From NCBI RefSeq assembly GCF_022818495.1, contig NZ_CP089291.1, forward strand, positions 2,869,501 to 2,933,500: a stretch of 64,000 bases of DNA. The letters are read 5' to 3'. Shown in pieces: positions 1 to 9,575 of this stretch; position 1 is the first letter of the stretch, and every line of letters begins with the position of its first letter. The translations under genes were made by a program, and so were the position numbers. The notes under the pieces are model-generated. The model made no database searches. It saw nothing but the letters and a program-made list of their open reading frames with translations, and was not told the DNA's origin. This DNA comes from Fodinisporobacter ferrooxydans (GTDB lineage: Bacteria; Bacillota; Bacilli; Tumebacillales; MYW30-H2).

Positions 1-1919
1 TGCAAGCGAAATTCACAATTTCCGATTGGTTGGTTGTCGCATATGTGATTCTTCTGCCCATTCAATTTCGAACGCCGATTGGGTTGCGTTTCGCACCGTC
101 TGATGTCTGTTTGCTGTTCTATTTTATGTTTGGATTGTTTCGCATCCAAATCGTCAAGTCAACGTGGAGTCTCTGGCACCTTGGCATGTTGCTCGTGTTT
201 GCAATCGGAAATTATATCTCTCTTTTGCAAAACGGGTATTTGTCGCAATATGTTTTGCTGGAGAAAGACTTCGGCTTGCTTTTGTTATTTCTCAGCTATG
301 TGATGATCGTCTCATTTACCACCGATTGGATCCGTTGCCGGCGGTTGGTTCAATGTTTTATTTTGAGCACAGTATTACAGAATATTGTTGCGATTGCCGC
401 CTTTTTTCTTTTGAAAATAACTGGCTTTAATATCACATGGTTGAACTATGAATCATCCCGCCTTTCCGGTATGCTCGTAGACCCGAACGCGTACGGAGGT
501 CTGCTGGTTCTGGCGTTCGCTCTGCACATCATGACTTCCGGAAAAACAAACCCCATTTTCACCAGGCGGTTTGGCGTATTCTGCACCGTTTCATTAGGAA
601 TCGGGATTTTGCTTACCTTTTCCCGCTCTGCTTGGATTGGACTAGTTACCATTGTATTGGTAGTTGCGTTGTTTCGGCCGATGTATGTATTGAGAATCGT
701 AACAGTAGGCGTGTTCACCTTTGGGATTGTTTTGATCGTTTTGGGAAGCCGGTATCTTCCTGTGATTGAAAGCATGTCATTGCGAATCAAGCAGATTACC
801 GCTCGTATGGACTATATATACACCGCCTTGAATCGATTTAAAGATCATCCGATTTTCGGTGTAGGTGTCGGCACATTTCAAGATCAATACAATTGGATTT
901 TACATAATACAACCCTTTGGTTTCTTGCTGAATTCGGATTGGTTGGAATGGTGACGTTCCTGGGCTTTATTCTCTGGTTTTTTTACAAGGGTATGTCTGC
1001 ATATCGTATAGCCGATGAAAATCAGAAACCACTTGTCTTTGGATTCATGCTTGGCCATCTGTCCATGTTTGGACTGTCGTTGGGGATCGAAGCACTTTAT
1101 CAACGGCATTGGTGGCTGATCATGGGCCTTTTGGCTGCCAGTCATTTTTTAGGGAGCAAGGATCCACTCATATATTCACTACCAATCGGTGTAAGGAGGT
1201 CTACGAAAATGGATGATGCCCTTGACTTGCGGCAACTTTTGAAAATTATCCGCGATCGGATTTGGCTGATCCTCTTGATCACGATCGCGATCACTCTGTT
1301 GGCCGGGGTCGGCGGCCCTTATCTGCTAAAACCGCAATATCAAGCAAGCACTGAGATTTTGTTGAACATTTCAAGTCCGATGAATGGCAACTCACAAGGG
1401 AGTGTCACCCAATCCGAAATTGCATCAAATCTGATGTTGATCGAAACGTTCCGCACAGTCATCAAAAGCCCGCGCATTATGGAGCCGGCCTCAAAGCAGC
1501 TTGGAATACCGATCAATGCACTGATGAAGCAAGTGTCTGTCGATAATGTAACAAACTCTCAAGTGTTATCGATCGTTGCCAAGGATTCGAATCCCAAAGA
1601 AGCGATGCGGATCGCCAACACCGTTGCAAATATTTTCGAAAACCAAATTACCAAGCTGATGAAAGTAGACAATGTGAGTGTGCTGAACCCGGCGAATATG
1701 ACGAAACAAGTGTGGCCAATGCCTTTTCTTACTTCTGCAATCGCTTTTGTTTTTGGATTGATTGTGTCGATCGGGGGAGTCCTCTCCAAGGAATACTTCG
1801 ATACAAGATTGCGGACGGAACAAATTATTGTAAAGCATCTTGGCTTGCCGATCATCGGAAAGGTACCTGTGATCGATACGAATTTGAAAAGAACAACAAG
1901 AAAACCGCATGGTGAATGA
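1..1919 (+). CDS. O-antigen ligase/polymerase fused in frame to a Wzz-type chain-length/kinase-adaptor domain (5' partial)
   Basis: The frame is open from the window edge (first full codon at base 3), so the true start lies upstream; a TTG at 30 is internal. The first ~380 residues form many hydrophobic helices with an O-antigen ligase/Wzy-like pattern (SRSAWIGL, then a FGVGVGTF loop). From MDDALDLRQLL (1209) the protein becomes a Wzz/YveK-type domain: one membrane helix, an extracytoplasmic segment, a second helix near 1710-1780, and a short cytoplasmic tail that would activate the BY-kinase encoded next. There is no stop between the two parts. A good ribosome site (AAGGAGG, about 1193-1199) sits ahead of the ATG at 1209, so the Wzz part (236 aa) may also be made separately. 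The stop overlaps the next gene by 11 nt. Expected role: polymerisation or ligation of exopolysaccharide and control of its length at the membrane. Confidence 0.85.
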   Translation, partial: QAKFTISDWLVVAYVILLPIQFRTPIGLRFAPSDVCLLFYFMFGLFRIQIVKSTWSLWHLGMLLVFAIGNYISLLQNGYLSQYVLLEKDFGLLLLFLSYVMIVSFTTDWIRCRRLVQCFILSTVLQNIVAIAAFFLLKITGFNITWLNYESSRLSGMLVDPNAYGGLLVLAFALHIMTSGKTNPIFTRRFGVFCTVSLGIGILLTFSRSAWIGLVTIVLVVALFRPMYVLRIVTVGVFTFGIVLIVLGSRYLPVIESMSLRIKQITARMDYIYTALNRFKDHPIFGVGVGTFQDQYNWILHNTTLWFLAEFGLVGMVTFLGFILWFFYKGMSAYRIADENQKPLVFGFMLGHLSMFGLSLGIEALYQRHWWLIMGLLAASHFLGSKDPLIYSLPIGVRRSTKMDDALDLRQLLKIIRDRIWLILLITIAITLLAGVGGPYLLKPQYQASTEILLNISSPMNGNSQGSVTQSEIASNLMLIETFRTVIKSPRIMEPASKQLGIPINALMKQVSVDNVTNSQVLSIVAKDSNPKEAMRIANTVANIFENQITKLMKVDNVSVLNPANMTKQVWPMPFLTSAIAFVFGLIVSIGGVLSKEYFDTRLRTEQIIVKHLGLPIIGKVPVIDTNLKRTTRKPHGE

Positions 1920-2631
1920 TCAGATGATGGCAACGGCAGGCGAGAACAAAGGAGGCGAGAACAAACGAATGAAAAAAAAGCCCTATGATATCAATCGGAA
2001 ATTGATTTCATTTCGCAATCCGGATTCACCGACGGTCGAATCATTCCGCAGCATTCGAACCAATATTCGTTTTGCCAGTCAAGGCCGCGAAGTGAGAACC
2101 ATTTTGGTAACGAGTGCGAATGAGAACGAGGGAAAATCACTGATCTGTTCCAATTTGGCTGTTGTGATGGCGCAAAATAATACAAAAACACTCTATGTGG
2201 ATGCGGATATGCGTAAACCAAACGGCCACCATGCGTTTCGGCTGTCGAATGACAAGGGGCTTAGTACGTACCTGTCTTGCGAGCACTCCTTCGAAGAGAT
2301 TCTGCAATACACTGTCGTTCCGTACGTATCTGCCGTTACGGCCGGACAGATTCCCAAGAATCCCCTTGAACTTCTGGAAACTGAATATGTCAATCATTTT
2401 CTAAAAGAGGCTGCCAAATGTTTTGAAGTTGTAATCATCGATAGTCCGCCATTAATTGTCTCAGATGCCCTGCTTTTGGCTTCAAAAGCAGACGGATGCG
2501 TTCTGGTCGTCGATGCGAAGAATACCAAGCGGGAAGATGGGGAAAAAGCGGTTGAAAAGCTGCGCAGCGCCAATGCGAACATTCTGGGCGTAGTCTTAAA
2601 TAACACGAAAGAGAAACAGTACTATTACTAA
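1909..2631 (+). CDS. CpsD/CapB-family bacterial tyrosine kinase (BY-kinase)
   Basis: Cytoplasmic P-loop tyrosine autokinase that partners the Wzz-type membrane adaptor in Gram-positive capsule/EPS systems. Visible are the Walker A segment TSANENEGKS (residues ~68-77), the Walker A' LYVDADMRKP (~95-104), the Walker B VVIIDSPP (~174-181) and a C-terminal tyrosine cluster ending in YYY, the usual autophosphorylation site. Length (240 aa) is normal for the stand-alone kinase form. The start is uncertain: the ATG at 1909 overlaps the upstream gene, ATG 1924 is also in frame, and ATG 1969 lies 13 nt after a GGAGG. The adaptor and kinase being neighbours supports a functional pair. Confidence 0.9.
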   Translation: MVNDQMMATAGENKGGENKRMKKKPYDINRKLISFRNPDSPTVESFRSIRTNIRFASQGREVRTILVTSANENEGKSLICSNLAVVMAQNNTKTLYVDADMRKPNGHHAFRLSNDKGLSTYLSCEHSFEEILQYTVVPYVSAVTAGQIPKNPLELLETEYVNHFLKEAAKCFEVVIIDSPPLIVSDALLLASKADGCVLVVDAKNTKREDGEKAVEKLRSANANILGVVLNNTKEKQYYY

Positions 2632-2644
2632 GAGGATCGGAAAC

Positions 2645-4039
2645 ATGAATATTGGATTTTTGAAAATCATAAAAAGCCGGGTCCGGTTGATGGAGGATCA
2701 AGACTATAAGGAATGGATCAAAAACTCCGGTGTCAGTTTTTTGTTGCGCCTTGTTTCCTTCCTGCTGCTCAACGCATTGAGCTTTTATATCGCCAAAGTC
2801 TATGGAGCGGCGGAACTGGGCGTCTATTCGCTTTCGTTTTCGATCTTGAGCATTAGCCTTGTCGTCGTGCTGATTGGAACAGATACGGCCGTAATACGCA
2901 TGGTTTCTGAACATGCCGGCAATGGTGGCGCCGGGGTTGCCGCTAAAATCGTAAACAGAGTCTTGCAACTGGTTCTTCCGGTTTCAGTTGCGGCAGGTGC
3001 AATACTCTATCTGCAGAGCGATTGGCTTGCGCATTTCGTTTTTCCCGGAACATTATCGGCCGGCGCCATTCAAATCGTCGCGTTGATCTTGCCCTTTTTC
3101 GCGCTTTCGCGGCTGCATGCTGCCGCCTTTCGGGCATTGCAGCATTTCGCACATTCGATCCTGTTTGAAATTATCTGGATTCGCTTTGGCTACTTGGGAT
3201 TGATGATGCTTGCGACAGGGATAATTGGAAAAAGGAATTCGATTGTTCTTGCAACATTGGCCATCATTGTCGTCGGCAATGGAATATGGAGCATCACGGC
3301 TTGGCGCTTGAAGATGTGTAAGGGAAACCGCTCCGGAAGCCTTGAGCATACGTATGAAAAACCAGGTTTGAAGCAGATTCTGGCGTTGTCGGCTCCGATG
3401 TATTTGACATCCTCCATGTATGTGCTCATGGACTGGACGGATTCATTGATGATCGGTATTTTCGGCAGTGCGGAAGATGTCGGCGTCTACAACCTGATCG
3501 CGAAATTATCCATATTGACCTGTTTTGCCACAGAATCTATCAATACATTTCTTGTGCCCAAATTCAGCGAATTGTTTTGGGGGGACAAACAGGCGGATCT
3601 GCAGAAAATGATTCGCTTTTCGACAAAACTGGGGTTCTGGACATCCGTACCGGTCATTCTTTTGACCGTATTGTTTGCACCCTATTTTTTGCCGCTCTTT
3701 GGAGCCAAGTTTACAACAGGCACTACAGCATTGATTCTCCTGTGTTTTGGCCAATTGGTCAATTCTTTGACAGGCAGTGTCATTCCATTGTTGAACATGA
3801 CAGGGCATCAAAAGAAATCGAAAAACATTCTGCTTGTTTCGACTATTTCCAACGTTATACTGAATCCGCTGTTGATTCCGATATTCGGCATGGCAGGAGC
3901 GGCGCTTGCCACTGCGGTCAGCATTGCGATACGGGATGTGGCTGCTTCGTACTGTACGTGGCGAATTTTTCGGTTTCCGACTTGGTATCCTTCTTTTCTG
4001 GCCAATGTGGTTTCATTGCACCGGATGGAAGCTGAATGA
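2645..4039 (+). CDS. Wzx-type polysaccharide flippase (MOP/MATE superfamily)
   Basis: A 464-residue polytopic membrane protein with about 12-14 hydrophobic segments and the polysaccharide-synthase N-terminal pattern (NSGVSFLLRLVSFLLLNALSFY-like amphipathic start, YGAAELGVYSL loop). The family translocates undecaprenyl-diphosphate-linked oligosaccharide repeat units across the cytoplasmic membrane. Its place between the kinase and the sugar-modifying enzymes fits a Wzx/Wzy-dependent polysaccharide pathway. The start is ATG 2645 with a weak AGAGGATC site; ATG 2690 is a possible alternative. Exact substrate unknown. Confidence 0.85.
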   Translation: MNIGFLKIIKSRVRLMEDQDYKEWIKNSGVSFLLRLVSFLLLNALSFYIAKVYGAAELGVYSLSFSILSISLVVVLIGTDTAVIRMVSEHAGNGGAGVAAKIVNRVLQLVLPVSVAAGAILYLQSDWLAHFVFPGTLSAGAIQIVALILPFFALSRLHAAAFRALQHFAHSILFEIIWIRFGYLGLMMLATGIIGKRNSIVLATLAIIVVGNGIWSITAWRLKMCKGNRSGSLEHTYEKPGLKQILALSAPMYLTSSMYVLMDWTDSLMIGIFGSAEDVGVYNLIAKLSILTCFATESINTFLVPKFSELFWGDKQADLQKMIRFSTKLGFWTSVPVILLTVLFAPYFLPLFGAKFTTGTTALILLCFGQLVNSLTGSVIPLLNMTGHQKKSKNILLVSTISNVILNPLLIPIFGMAGAALATAVSIAIRDVAASYCTWRIFRFPTWYPSFLANVVSLHRMEAE

Positions 4040-4052
4040 TACATGATTCAGC

Positions 4053-5132
4053 ATGCAGGGACAGGGGGGATTCGCAAGATGGGCAGAAGAGGAGTGGGAC
4101 CGCACGAAGGAGACCGGGACATTCATCATTTCTTTGGATTTTGAATTGTATTGGGGGGTTCGCGACAAGTGTCCGATCGAACGTTACAGCGGCCATTTGC
4201 AGGGTGCCCGATTGGCAGTCCCGGCCATGCTGGAACTGTATAAGGCATATGATGTTCATGTAACGTGGGCAACCGTAGGGTTTCTGTTTTGCCGGAACAA
4301 ACGGGAACTGCTGCAACGTTTGCCCAAGCGGCAACCTGCATATGAAGAGCAACGGCTCTCGCCATATCCCGAACTGCATCAAATCGGCCAATCAGAACTG
4401 GACGACCCGTTTCATTATGCTCCATCCTTGATCCAACTCATCCGTTCCTGCCCGCATCAGCACATTGGCACACACACCTTTTCGCATTATTATTGCTTGG
4501 CGCCCGGACAGGATGTTTATACGTTTCAGGCGGATGTAACCGCCGCGATTCAGGTTGCCGGAGAGTGGGGCATCAAGATCGGCAGTCTGGTTTTTCCCCG
4601 CAATCAGATAAATGAAGAGTATTTGGCCGCATGTGCGGAAATGGGGATTGCATGTTATCGGGGAAATGAAAGCACATGGCAGTATGAAGCGGACGGATAT
4701 GGGCGCAATTCTTTGCTCAAACGGGCGCTGCGAGTGGCCGACAGCTACTTGAATCTTTCCGGCCATCACTGTGTTTCCCTGGAAGACATACATAAGAGCT
4801 ACCCCTTCAATATTCCGTCCAGCAGATTCTTGCGGCCCTATTCGACGCGGCTGCGAGTGTTGGAACCTTTAAAACTCAGACGTATTTTTTCCGGCATGAC
4901 ATTTGCCGCAAAGCATGGACTTGTGTATCACATCTGGTGGCATCCACACAATTTTGGGGTGAATCTGACAGAAAATATAAATTCCCTGCATAAGATCCTC
5001 AAGCACTATAAAAAATTGCAAGAACGATACGGAATGAAGAGTCTCAGCATGGAGGAATTATCGGAACAAATCCTAACGCAGGCTCCCTTGGGCAAACCGG
5101 TTGAGGAAATGAGAAGGGGTTGTATCCTATGA
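4053..5132 (+). CDS. Polysaccharide deacetylase family protein (NodB-like, EPS locus)
   Basis: A 359-residue protein with the NodB-homology metal-site layout: the Asp motif ISLDFELYWGV (~residues 26-36), the His pair motif HIGTHTFSHYYC (~136-147) and a late His-rich HPHNFGVN. No signal peptide or membrane helix is visible, so action on a cytoplasmic lipid-linked or nucleotide sugar is more likely than on the finished polymer; that is inference. It lies 13 nt after the flippase gene and overlaps the next gene by 4 nt (ATGA), so it is translationally coupled within the EPS operon. The substrate (an N-acetyl sugar) is not determined by the sequence. Confidence 0.8.
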   Translation: MQGQGGFARWAEEEWDRTKETGTFIISLDFELYWGVRDKCPIERYSGHLQGARLAVPAMLELYKAYDVHVTWATVGFLFCRNKRELLQRLPKRQPAYEEQRLSPYPELHQIGQSELDDPFHYAPSLIQLIRSCPHQHIGTHTFSHYYCLAPGQDVYTFQADVTAAIQVAGEWGIKIGSLVFPRNQINEEYLAACAEMGIACYRGNESTWQYEADGYGRNSLLKRALRVADSYLNLSGHHCVSLEDIHKSYPFNIPSSRFLRPYSTRLRVLEPLKLRRIFSGMTFAAKHGLVYHIWWHPHNFGVNLTENINSLHKILKHYKKLQERYGMKSLSMEELSEQILTQAPLGKPVEEMRRGCIL

Positions 5133-6241
5133 GAATACCTTTGTCTAGCCCGGATATTACCGAATTGGAAAAAGATCTTGTGATGGAGGTGCTTGATTCC
5201 GGACAATTGGGGTTAGGTCCGAAAGCAAAACAGTTTGAAGAACAACTGTCCGAATATATTGGCAGCCGTTTCGCGATCGCCTGCAACAGTGGAACGAGCG
5301 CCTTGCATATGTTGATCCGCGCATTGGGCATTCGTGATGGAGATGAAGTGATTACGACACCCTTCAGTTTTGTGGCTTCCAGCAATTGTATTTTATTTGA
5401 GCGGGCCAAGCCAGTGTTTATCGATATCGATGAGAAAACATTGAATATGGATGTTACACAGATCGAAAACAAAATTACCGAGCGCACAAAAGCGATTCTG
5501 CCGGTACATGTGTTTGGCCAGCCCGCCAATATGGACGAGATTCTCAAAATTGCCCGAAAGTACAATTTGCCGGTACTGGAAGATGCTTGCGAGGCAATCG
5601 GCGCAAAATGGAACGGGAAATTGGCCGGCAGCTTTGGGACAGCAGGCGTATTCGCCTTTTATCCGAATAAGCAGGTGACGACGGGGGAAGGCGGTATCAT
5701 CGTTACGGATGACGAAGAACTAGCGGCCGTTTGCTACAGTTTGCGCAATCAGGGACGAGGAAACGATGTGCAATGGCTTTCACACATTCGCCTGGGCTTC
5801 AATTATCGTCTGGATGAGATGAGTGCGGCCTTGGGAACTGCACAAATGAAGCGGATTGAAGAGATTTTGAAAAAGCGGCAGCAAGTCGCAGCCATGTATT
5901 TGGAAAAGTTGCGGGATATACCGGAAATCATACTGCCGACGATTGATGCGCGGGCAGAAATGAGCTGGTTTGTCTTTGTGATTCGCTTTATCGAAGGAAT
6001 TCAACGGAATCAAATGATGGAAGGCTTATTGAAACGCGGAATCGGGTGCCGCCCCTATTTTACCCCCATCCATTTGCAGCCGTTTTATGTCGAACAGTTT
6101 GGATATCAAACCGGGGACTTTCCGGTTACGGAACGAGTATCACAGAGTACATTGGCACTTCCGTTTTACAACCGCCTGACCGAACAGGAAGTGGATCAAG
6201 TGATCCGTGCGATTCGTGAGGAGCTACAAATATTCAGATAA
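5129..6241 (+). CDS. DegT/DnrJ/EryC1 family PLP-dependent sugar aminotransferase
   Basis: A 370-residue fold-type I aminotransferase. Motifs seen: the PLP-phosphate segment CNSGTSALH, the EDACEAIGA segment, and the Schiff-base lysine in FYPNKQVTTGEGG. The family transaminates keto-sugar nucleotides to amino-sugars. The CapD-type 4,6-dehydratase encoded next would supply a 4-keto sugar, so the pair probably makes an amino-dideoxy sugar for the polymer (inference). I chose ATG 5129 because it follows AAGGGG at a good distance and overlaps the upstream stop as ATGA; an in-frame TTG at 5120 lies inside the ribosome site. Confidence 0.9.
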   Translation: MRIPLSSPDITELEKDLVMEVLDSGQLGLGPKAKQFEEQLSEYIGSRFAIACNSGTSALHMLIRALGIRDGDEVITTPFSFVASSNCILFERAKPVFIDIDEKTLNMDVTQIENKITERTKAILPVHVFGQPANMDEILKIARKYNLPVLEDACEAIGAKWNGKLAGSFGTAGVFAFYPNKQVTTGEGGIIVTDDEELAAVCYSLRNQGRGNDVQWLSHIRLGFNYRLDEMSAALGTAQMKRIEEILKKRQQVAAMYLEKLRDIPEIILPTIDARAEMSWFVFVIRFIEGIQRNQMMEGLLKRGIGCRPYFTPIHLQPFYVEQFGYQTGDFPVTERVSQSTLALPFYNRLTEQEVDQVIRAIREELQIFR

Positions 6242-6268
6242 TGGATACCATTTTGGGGGTTGGGGGCA

Positions 6269-7759
6269 ATGTACAAGAACGACCAGATGCAACCAAAGCA
6301 GCACAAGATTTTGATAGTTGGAGCGGGTGATGCAGGTGTTTTGGTGGCAAAGGAGCTGCAGAACACCAAATCAAGGATGACACCGGTAGCATTTGTCGAT
6401 GACGATCCTGCAAAACATCATCGCAGCGTGTTTGGCCTGCCGATCGTCGGCGGATGTGGACAGATCATCGAAGTCGTTCAGAATTTGAATATCGACACAA
6501 TTGTAGTAGCGATTCCGTCCGCATCGCGGGAGAAAATATCAAACATACTCAATATCTGTTATCAGACATCTGCCACAGTCAAGATTCTGCCAAGTGTATC
6601 GGAATGGATCGTCGGCAAGAATACAACCGAATTGATTCGTGAGGTGTCGATGGAGGATTTGTTGGGGAGAGAGCCGATTCAAGTCAATTTAACGGAAGTT
6701 TCCGGTTATATTGCAGGCCAGACGGTACTCGTGACAGGTGCAGGAGGCTCGATCGGCTCGGAGATCTGTCGGCAAATCGCACACTTGGCGCCAAATACAC
6801 TGCTGCTCCTCGGTCATGGGGAAACTAGTATTTTTCAAATTGATCTGGAATTGCGCAATGCGTTCCCGAATTTGTCGATCATACCGATCATTGCTGATAT
6901 TCAAAATCTGTCGGCGATCCGGCAAGTGTTTCATGCGTATGGCCCGAATGTCGTGTTTCATGCGGCCGCACACAAGCACGTAACGTTGATGGAAATGAAT
7001 CCGTTGGAAGCGATCAAGAACAATGTACTTGGAACACGAAACGTAGCGCAATGCGCACATGAGACAAAGGGATCCCATTTTGTCATGATATCCTCTGACA
7101 AGGCGGTCAATCCCACAAGCGTCATGGGGGCGACGAAACGATTGGCCGAGTTGGTGATTCAAAGTTATAACGAAAGAAGTGAGACCAAATTCTCTGCGGT
7201 GCGCTTTGGAAATGTGCTTGGCAGCCGCGGCAGTGTGATTCCTGTTTTCAAACAGCAGATTCAAAAAGGCGGCCCGGTTACCGTTACACACCCGGAAATG
7301 GTGCGTTACTTCATGACGATCAAAGAAGCCGTACAATTAGTGATTCAGGCGGGAGCACTTGCGAAAGGGGGAGAGATTTTCATTCTCGATATGGGCCGGC
7401 CTGTTAAAATTGTGGATCTTGCAAAGGATTTAATCCGCTTGTCCGGCTTTCGGCCCGATATTGACATTCCGATCTCTTTTACCGGCATTCGTCCGGGAGA
7501 AAAGCTATTCGAAGAGTTGTTGACAAATGAAGAGGGCATTTCGGCTACCAAGCACAATACGATCTTTGTCAGCAAGCCATCCGGATATTGCAAAGAAAGC
7601 ACAAGTGAATTTATCTCAATTTTCGAATCGCTTTCGGAAAACACCTATAGCAGAAAAACTCCGGAGGAAATTAAACAGTTGATTTTCTTATATGTGCCGG
7701 AATTATATCAAACTGCCGGATCTGCACTCTTTGATATCACACATACTCTGTCAATGTAG
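6269..7759 (+). CDS. CapD/FlaA1-type UDP-sugar 4,6-dehydratase, soluble form
   Basis: About 496 residues with an N-terminal Rossmann-like domain (GAGDAG) and a C-terminal extended SDR domain starting at GAGGSIGSEICRQI. The catalytic stretch is TSVMGATKRLAE: the SDR tyrosine is replaced by methionine, which is normal in the CapD/PglF/FlaA1 group. The four membrane helices usual at the N-terminus of long CapD proteins are absent, so this is the short, probably cytosolic form. It should produce a UDP-4-keto-6-deoxy sugar for the aminotransferase upstream. ATG 6269 is preferred over TTG 6260 from the position of the G-rich ribosome site. Confidence 0.88.
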   Translation: MYKNDQMQPKQHKILIVGAGDAGVLVAKELQNTKSRMTPVAFVDDDPAKHHRSVFGLPIVGGCGQIIEVVQNLNIDTIVVAIPSASREKISNILNICYQTSATVKILPSVSEWIVGKNTTELIREVSMEDLLGREPIQVNLTEVSGYIAGQTVLVTGAGGSIGSEICRQIAHLAPNTLLLLGHGETSIFQIDLELRNAFPNLSIIPIIADIQNLSAIRQVFHAYGPNVVFHAAAHKHVTLMEMNPLEAIKNNVLGTRNVAQCAHETKGSHFVMISSDKAVNPTSVMGATKRLAELVIQSYNERSETKFSAVRFGNVLGSRGSVIPVFKQQIQKGGPVTVTHPEMVRYFMTIKEAVQLVIQAGALAKGGEIFILDMGRPVKIVDLAKDLIRLSGFRPDIDIPISFTGIRPGEKLFEELLTNEEGISATKHNTIFVSKPSGYCKESTSEFISIFESLSENTYSRKTPEEIKQLIFLYVPELYQTAGSALFDITHTLSM

Positions 7760-7776
7760 GAGGGAAAAAGAGATTT

Positions 7777-8892
7777 GTGAAAAAGGCTGCTTTTGTTGCT
7801 TCCACGTATCGACATATTCAAGCATTTCATATGCCGTATTTGCTTCTTTTACAACGATATGGCTATGAAATTCATGTGTTTGCAAGGGAGGACGAGGCGA
7901 AACGGATCATTCGGGACGCGAATGTCATGTGCCATGATATTCCGATTCAACGAAGCCCTTTCCATTGGGAAAACTGGAGGGCGTTTCGTGAACTCCTGAA
8001 AAGATTCCATGCAGAATCCTTTGACTTGGTACACGTACACACTCCGGTAGCCGGTATTTTGGGGAGAGCGGCTGCCGGGCTGTCAAATGTGCCGAATGTT
8101 CTATATACCGCTCACGGGTTTCACTTTTTTCGCGGTGCGCCGCTTTTGCATTGGATCCTGTATTATCCTTTGGAATATTTGATGGCACGCTTGACTGACC
8201 ATTTGATTGTAATCAATGAAGAAGACTATGATCTGGCACAGCGTTTGCCAGTGCGCGGACAGGTGCATTATGTACCCGGCGTCGGCCTGGATGTCGCTTC
8301 CTATCAACTCCAGGATGGCGATGGGGCGCGCCAACGTCTGCGCAAAGAACTCGGCATTTGCAAAGAAGACTTTGTGATCGTTTGTATCGCCGAGTTTACT
8401 GCGAACAAAAATCAGATGCAGTTAATACATGCGGTTCGCCTGTTGAAAACGCGTGGGAAACATGTGAAATGCCTGTTGGTGGGACAAGGGGAAACGCAAC
8501 GGCAGGTTCGCGAACAGGCAAAACGGCAGGGACTGGAGTCTGACGTATTTTTCTTGGGAACCCGTTTGGATATTGCTGAGATTTTGGCCGCAGCTGATGT
8601 CTGTGCACTTGTCTCCCTGCGCGAGGGGCTGCCGCGTTCCTTGATGGAAGCGATGGCTTGCGGCAAACCGATCGTGGCGACACGTATACGCGGCAACCGG
8701 AATCTGGTGGTTCATGAAGAAACAGGATTTCTTGTAACGCCAGGAAATGCGCAGGAAACGGCAGATGCCATGGTGCGACTGCATGCTTCGCCGGAACTTT
8801 GTGCCACGATGGGACGAAAAAGCAAGATCCTGTCAAAATCTCTCGATTTGTCTGTAATTCTAGCGAAGATGGAGCGTATATATCTATCGTAA
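7777..8892 (+). CDS. Glycosyltransferase family 4 (GT-B), EPS biosynthesis
   Basis: A 371-residue GT-B enzyme with an N-terminal acceptor domain (HVHTPVAGILGRAAA) and a C-terminal nucleotide-sugar domain with the GT4 signature CALVSLREGLPRSLMEAMACGKPIV (EGLPRSLMEAMA carries the usual E-x7-E pair). It starts at GTG 7777 after AGGAGGG. It would add one sugar from a nucleotide donor to the lipid-linked repeat unit on the cytoplasmic face. Donor and acceptor cannot be assigned. Confidence 0.88.
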   Translation: MKKAAFVASTYRHIQAFHMPYLLLLQRYGYEIHVFAREDEAKRIIRDANVMCHDIPIQRSPFHWENWRAFRELLKRFHAESFDLVHVHTPVAGILGRAAAGLSNVPNVLYTAHGFHFFRGAPLLHWILYYPLEYLMARLTDHLIVINEEDYDLAQRLPVRGQVHYVPGVGLDVASYQLQDGDGARQRLRKELGICKEDFVIVCIAEFTANKNQMQLIHAVRLLKTRGKHVKCLLVGQGETQRQVREQAKRQGLESDVFFLGTRLDIAEILAAADVCALVSLREGLPRSLMEAMACGKPIVATRIRGNRNLVVHEETGFLVTPGNAQETADAMVRLHASPELCATMGRKSKILSKSLDLSVILAKMERIYLS

Positions 8893-8938
8893 GATATGTT
8901 TTTAGCATGGGTGCATTCCATGGAAACGGGGTGGCAAT

Positions 8939-9574
8939 TTGGGAGAACGTTTGAATTTTGGAAAACGTTTGTTTGATCTGATTGGCGCCGTCCTGCTTTT
9001 GGTGCTGTTTTCACCCGTGTTGTTGGTGACAGCCATTTTGGTGCGCAGTAAACTTGGAACACCTGTCATATTTATACAGCAACGGGCAGGATATCAAGGG
9101 AGACCCTTTGCAATCTACAAGTTTCGTTCGATGACAAATCAACGGGATGCAGCGGGAAACTTGTTGCCGGACGCCATGAGATTCACCTCATTCGGAAATT
9201 TTCTGCGCAGATCGAGTCTGGACGAATTGCCGCAATTGCTCAATGTGTTGAAAGGGGATTTAAGCTTGGTAGGTCCAAGACCGCTCTTTTTGGAATACTT
9301 GCCGCATTATACGGCTGCTCATGCCAGACGATTGGAGGTAAAACCGGGGATCACCGGATGGGCTCAGGTCAATGGCCGAAATTTGCTGACATGGGAAGAA
9401 AAATTTCAGCTGGATGTGTGGTATGTCGACAATGCAACGGTCTGGTTGGATTTAAAAATCCTTGCAATGACAGTAAAAAAAGTTCTTGCCAAGGAAGGAA
9501 TCGATGGACAAAATCATCTGCCCGTTCCTTATTTTGCCGGAAACTTGCCGGAAAACACATCAACCGGGAATTGA
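8939..9574 (+). CDS. Initiating sugar-phosphate transferase (undecaprenyl-phosphate, PssY/PglC type)
   Basis: A 211-residue monotopic phosphoglycosyl transferase with one N-terminal membrane segment (LFDLIGAVLLLVLFSPVLLV) and the conserved blocks KFRSMT, RRSSLDELPQLLNVLKGDLSLVGPRP and KPGITGWAQVNGRN. The family loads the first sugar-1-phosphate onto undecaprenyl phosphate, so it starts the repeat unit. It begins at TTG 8939 after GGGGTGG. Although late in the gene order, it is the expected first enzyme of the locus. Confidence 0.92.
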   Translation: MGERLNFGKRLFDLIGAVLLLVLFSPVLLVTAILVRSKLGTPVIFIQQRAGYQGRPFAIYKFRSMTNQRDAAGNLLPDAMRFTSFGNFLRRSSLDELPQLLNVLKGDLSLVGPRPLFLEYLPHYTAAHARRLEVKPGITGWAQVNGRNLLTWEEKFQLDVWYVDNATVWLDLKILAMTVKKVLAKEGIDGQNHLPVPYFAGNLPENTSTGN

Positions 9575-9575
9575 A

